64,000 bases of DNA from an uncultured Bacteroidota bacterium (lineage in GTDB: Bacteria; Bacteroidota; Bacteroidia; AKYH767-A; OLB10). The translations under genes and the position numbers were made by a program. The notes beneath the pieces are model-generated. The model ran no database searches and had not been told where the DNA came from. It saw nothing but the letters and a program-made list of their open reading frames with translations. This document shows positions 61,558 through 64,000 of this stretch, piece after piece (position 1 is the stretch's first letter; each line of letters starts with the position of its first letter). Location of the stretch: assembly GCA_900696575.1 (NCBI GenBank), contig CAADHD010000025.1:1-64000 (forward strand). The letters are read 5' to 3'.

Positions 61558-61794
61558 CAGTATTTTTTTCGGGTGCTAAAAGTAATCACCCGATTATATC
61601 CATCTTCTTCAACAGTCTCACAGTTCTGCCTCAATTGTTAACAACCATACAGCTCTCCTGACTTTTAGTTATTTCAGATCAATCCTTAGTATAAGTACTA
61701 AGCCATTTAACTAAGAAGCCCTTTATCACATCAAAATGTAAAGAAGTTAAATATCTGATTTGCAAAGAGTTAAAAATTAATTATGTACTTTGTA

Positions 61795-61826
61795 TTGCAT
61801 AGTACATTTTTATGAATATATCTTTG
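61795..61826 (+). promoter_or_regulatory. Promoter of the PadR-PspC pair
   Basis: The only site here with both elements clear: TTG at 61795-61797, 21 bases, then the full -7 box TATCTTTG at 61819-61826, 29 bases before the GTG start. The 298-base gap (61558-61855) shows no other gene. Confidence 0.65.
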
Positions 61827-61855
61827 CAGTGCAATAAAACAAAAAGAAAAATCAA

Positions 61856-62185
61856 GTGAGCAATTTAGAAAACACCCAATCTCAGATGCGCAAAGGCGTA
61901 CTTGAATTCTGCATACTTAGCATCATAGCACAAAATGAAAGTTATCCTTCAGATATCATTACTAAAATGAAAGAGTCGAAGTTGATTGTAGTAGAAGGAA
62001 CATTGTATCCGCTGCTTACACGTTTGAAAAATGCAGGGCTGCTTACTTACCGTTGGGTTGAAAGCAATGCAGGCCCACCGCGTAAATACTATTCAATGAC
62101 TGCGCTTGGTCAGGAGTTTCTGAATGAACTTCGCAAAACATGGGAAGAACTGGCTGATGCCGTTAATAAAGCTACCAAATCATAA
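61856..62185 (+). CDS. PadR-family transcriptional regulator
   Basis: 109 residues from GTG at 61856. The winged helix of PadR is clear: QMRKGVLEFCILSIIAQNE, SYPSDIITKMKES, LYPLLTRLKNAGLLTYRW and GPPRKYYSMTALGQEFL. PadR regulators repress nearby genes, and this one is paired with a PspC-domain gene 46 bases downstream, a common Bacteroidota arrangement in which PadR controls the operon and itself. Confidence 0.92.
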   Translation: MSNLENTQSQMRKGVLEFCILSIIAQNESYPSDIITKMKESKLIVVEGTLYPLLTRLKNAGLLTYRWVESNAGPPRKYYSMTALGQEFLNELRKTWEELADAVNKATKS

Positions 62186-62231
62186 TTATCAATTCAAAAG
62201 AAAATCACTTACAACTAAAATCCTCACAGCA

Positions 62232-63929
62232 ATGAATAAAACACTCACAGTAAACATTGGCGGCATGGTTTTTCACATTGAAGAACATGCGTATGAGAAA
62301 ATGAAAAAATACATTGATTCCGTTAAGATGTATTTTAAATCGTCTGACGGTGGCGATGAAATCATGCAGGACGTAGAGGGACGTATTGCAGAAATTATTT
62401 CGGAGCGACTTGGCTCAGGAAGGCAGGTGGTTAACGAAGAAGATGTAAAATCAGTAATTGATACCATGGGGCGGCCAGAACAATTTGCTACAGATGATGA
62501 AGCAAAAGAAACCACCTATGCTTCCAACATACAGGAAGGCAGAAAGTACCGTAAACTGTACCGCGACCCGGATGATAAAATTATAGGTGGCGTTTGCAGC
62601 GGATTGGCATATCGGCTGGGGATTGATCCTTTGTGGATGCGGCTTATTTTCGTTGGCTCCTTTTTCCTGTGGGGAACAAGTCTGGTTATTTACATCATTC
62701 TTGCCATTATTTTACCCAAGGCAGAATCAACCGCGCAAAAACTGGAGATGAAAGGAGAAGAAGTAAACCTTAGTTCGTTACAGAAAGCAGCCACCGTTAC
62801 CGAGGAAAAAAAAAGTAATTTCATTTCACGATTCTTTGAGGTCATCGGCAGCATCATCCGTGCAGTATTTAAAGTCATTTTTTACATTGCTGCTGCATTT
62901 GTAGCTTTCATAGCGCTGATTGTTTTATTCGCTTTATTTATGGCAGTGATGGCCATGCTTGGGGTTGCCGGTATCAGCATTCCGATATTTATTTCTGATC
63001 TATTTCTTACCTCTTCTCAAATGTTCTGGGCAATTCTTGCCATTATTCTCGTAATCGGAATTCCTGTTATTGCCTTGTTATTTGCAGGCATTAAAGCACT
63101 ATTCGGCATTAAATACAAATCGCGGTTTTTAAACGTTGCCGCTGTTATTCTGATTATAGCCGGAGTAATCATAGCTTTTGCCGTAGGTACCGACATTGCA
63201 AGAGAATTTCAGGCCGAAAGCAGAGTGAAAACGGAAATTCCGCTGCTCACTCCTGATACCGATACATTGTTCGTGGGCCTGATGCACGATGCACAGTATG
63301 GTGAAAATGTAATTACCGGCCGAAAGCGCTTCGGATTGTTTGTAGGAAATAAATTCACTGTGCTTTCGGGTGATAATGAAAATACACTTCCCGGCCATGT
63401 TACGCCCAATATCAGAAAAGCGGATGGCAACCAGTTCGAATTAATGCAAACCAACGTTGCACGCGGGCTTAATGAAAAGCAGGCTTACGAAAATGCACGC
63501 AGCATTCAGTATAATATGGAGCAAAAGGATTCATTACTTAGTTTCAGTAATTACTTTCCCATCAATGAAAAAATGAAATACCGCGGCCAGCATGTAAAAC
63601 TTCTGCTGAAGGTGCCGGTAGGCAAAAGCGTACACCTGAAAGAAGAAAGCGAACATGTGATTTATGATATTGAAAATGTTACCAATACTTATGATGGCGA
63701 TATGGTGGGCCATACCTGGACCATGACAGAGCGCGGGCTTGAATGCTTATCCTGCAATTTTGATAAGGCGGATAAAGATATCGTTATCAGCAACGGAAAA
63801 AAAGTACTTATAAAAAGTAAACGATCGGGTATTTATGTAAACGGTAATAACGATTCATTAATCATTACCGGTGATGATGATGTTAAAATTTCGATTGACG
63901 AAAACGGAGTAGTGATAAAGAAAAAATAG
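62232..63929 (+). CDS. PspC-domain membrane protein
   Basis: 565 residues from ATG at 62232; the frame also opens at 62124 inside padR, but 62232 begins the conserved MNKTLTVNIGGMVFHIEE. An N-terminal helical domain (about 1-90) precedes the PspC domain (about 108-165: DDKIIGGVCSGLAYRLGIDP). Further membrane helices follow to about 330, and then a beta-rich extracytoplasmic domain of about 220 residues. It is thought to serve the envelope stress response. The last 71 bases of the window hold no gene. Confidence 0.88.
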   Translation: MNKTLTVNIGGMVFHIEEHAYEKMKKYIDSVKMYFKSSDGGDEIMQDVEGRIAEIISERLGSGRQVVNEEDVKSVIDTMGRPEQFATDDEAKETTYASNIQEGRKYRKLYRDPDDKIIGGVCSGLAYRLGIDPLWMRLIFVGSFFLWGTSLVIYIILAIILPKAESTAQKLEMKGEEVNLSSLQKAATVTEEKKSNFISRFFEVIGSIIRAVFKVIFYIAAAFVAFIALIVLFALFMAVMAMLGVAGISIPIFISDLFLTSSQMFWAILAIILVIGIPVIALLFAGIKALFGIKYKSRFLNVAAVILIIAGVIIAFAVGTDIAREFQAESRVKTEIPLLTPDTDTLFVGLMHDAQYGENVITGRKRFGLFVGNKFTVLSGDNENTLPGHVTPNIRKADGNQFELMQTNVARGLNEKQAYENARSIQYNMEQKDSLLSFSNYFPINEKMKYRGQHVKLLLKVPVGKSVHLKEESEHVIYDIENVTNTYDGDMVGHTWTMTERGLECLSCNFDKADKDIVISNGKKVLIKSKRSGIYVNGNNDSLIITGDDDVKISIDENGVVIKKK

Positions 63930-64000
63930 CATAAAAACTGCAGACATAATTCCCTTAACGGTTGGTGTTTTCACTTAAACCGTTTTGCATAGAGGCATCA

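Noticed and set aside
62124..62231. ATG 62124 as start of the PspC protein
   Set aside because: It lies inside padR in another frame; the conserved N-terminus starts at 62232.
63957..63984. AACGGTT/AACCGTT inverted repeat after the PspC gene
   Set aside because: A 7-bp stem with a 14-base loop and only a short T run; too weak to call a terminator.
1..64000. CRISPR arrays, insertion sequences, prophage or integrative elements
   Set aside because: No regularly spaced repeats, transposase, integrase or phage genes were seen on either strand.

Overview
The window looks like an ordinary chromosomal stretch of a member of the Bacteroidota, probably environmental; the order cannot be fixed from sequence alone. 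The evidence is: a PorX-type regulator of the type IX secretion system (T9SS), two exported proteins ending in T9SS sorting domains, fused KorA plus KorB 2-oxoacid:ferredoxin oxidoreductase, many exported proteins and lipoproteins with short signal peptides, few Shine-Dalgarno sites, and repeated TAnnTTTG boxes (the Bacteroidota -7 promoter element) just upstream of starts. I see no insertion sequence, phage gene, integrase, CRISPR array or rRNA, and one tRNA (Gln, CTG).

Layout. 0-7.6 kb: the start of an exported protein gene carrying a (TG)8 tract, an HD-domain hydrolase divergent from porX-tsaE-ald, a deoxynucleoside kinase, a 48-residue membrane protein, and miaA with a pRiA4b ORF-3-like gene. 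7.8-13.1 kb: three periplasmic peptidyl-prolyl isomerase or chaperone genes and a MoxR ATPase. 13.2-18 kb: an AT-hook protein, RecQ, a CBS-domain cysteine/cystathionine synthase and an FkbM methyltransferase. 18-27.5 kb: exported vWA and coiled-coil proteins, guaA with a binding-protein-like lipoprotein, a fatty acid hydroxylase, and an outer-membrane barrel with a lipoprotein. 27.6-31.2 kb: a frameshifted membrane gene, folE-queD, mqnB, tRNA-Gln, a Crp-type regulator and small membrane proteins. 31.2-36.4 kb: korAB, mazG, a PAP2 phosphatase and a peroxiredoxin.

36.5-46 kb is the most poorly characterised part. It has a four-gene exported cluster (unknown protein, transglutaminase-like protein with a Gly-rich linker, C-terminally anchored protein, T9SS-sorted M23 peptidase), a GH3 enzyme with a small exported partner, and four further exported proteins of unknown function. 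46-50.7 kb holds apaG and an operon of a sugar-type dehydrogenase, a lipoprotein, a polyprenyl-phosphate sugar transferase and a 3-hydroxyacyl-CoA dehydrogenase. 50.8-64 kb has a fumarylacetoacetase-family enzyme with an MFS carrier and CoA-binding protein, ftsE, MscS, an RNA m5C methyltransferase, a large T9SS-sorted surface protein, a bifunctional beta-oxidation enzyme and a PadR-PspC pair.

The strongest unusual signals are the dinucleotide tract at 111-127, where a one-unit change in either direction brings an immediate stop; two -7 boxes facing each other across 3 bp at 20471-20489; several boxes so close to the start codon that leaderless mRNAs are expected; a terminator-like hairpin inside the last codons of a gene at 41011-41041; and the 36.5-41 kb envelope cluster. 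Function calls come from reading motifs by eye, without database searches.
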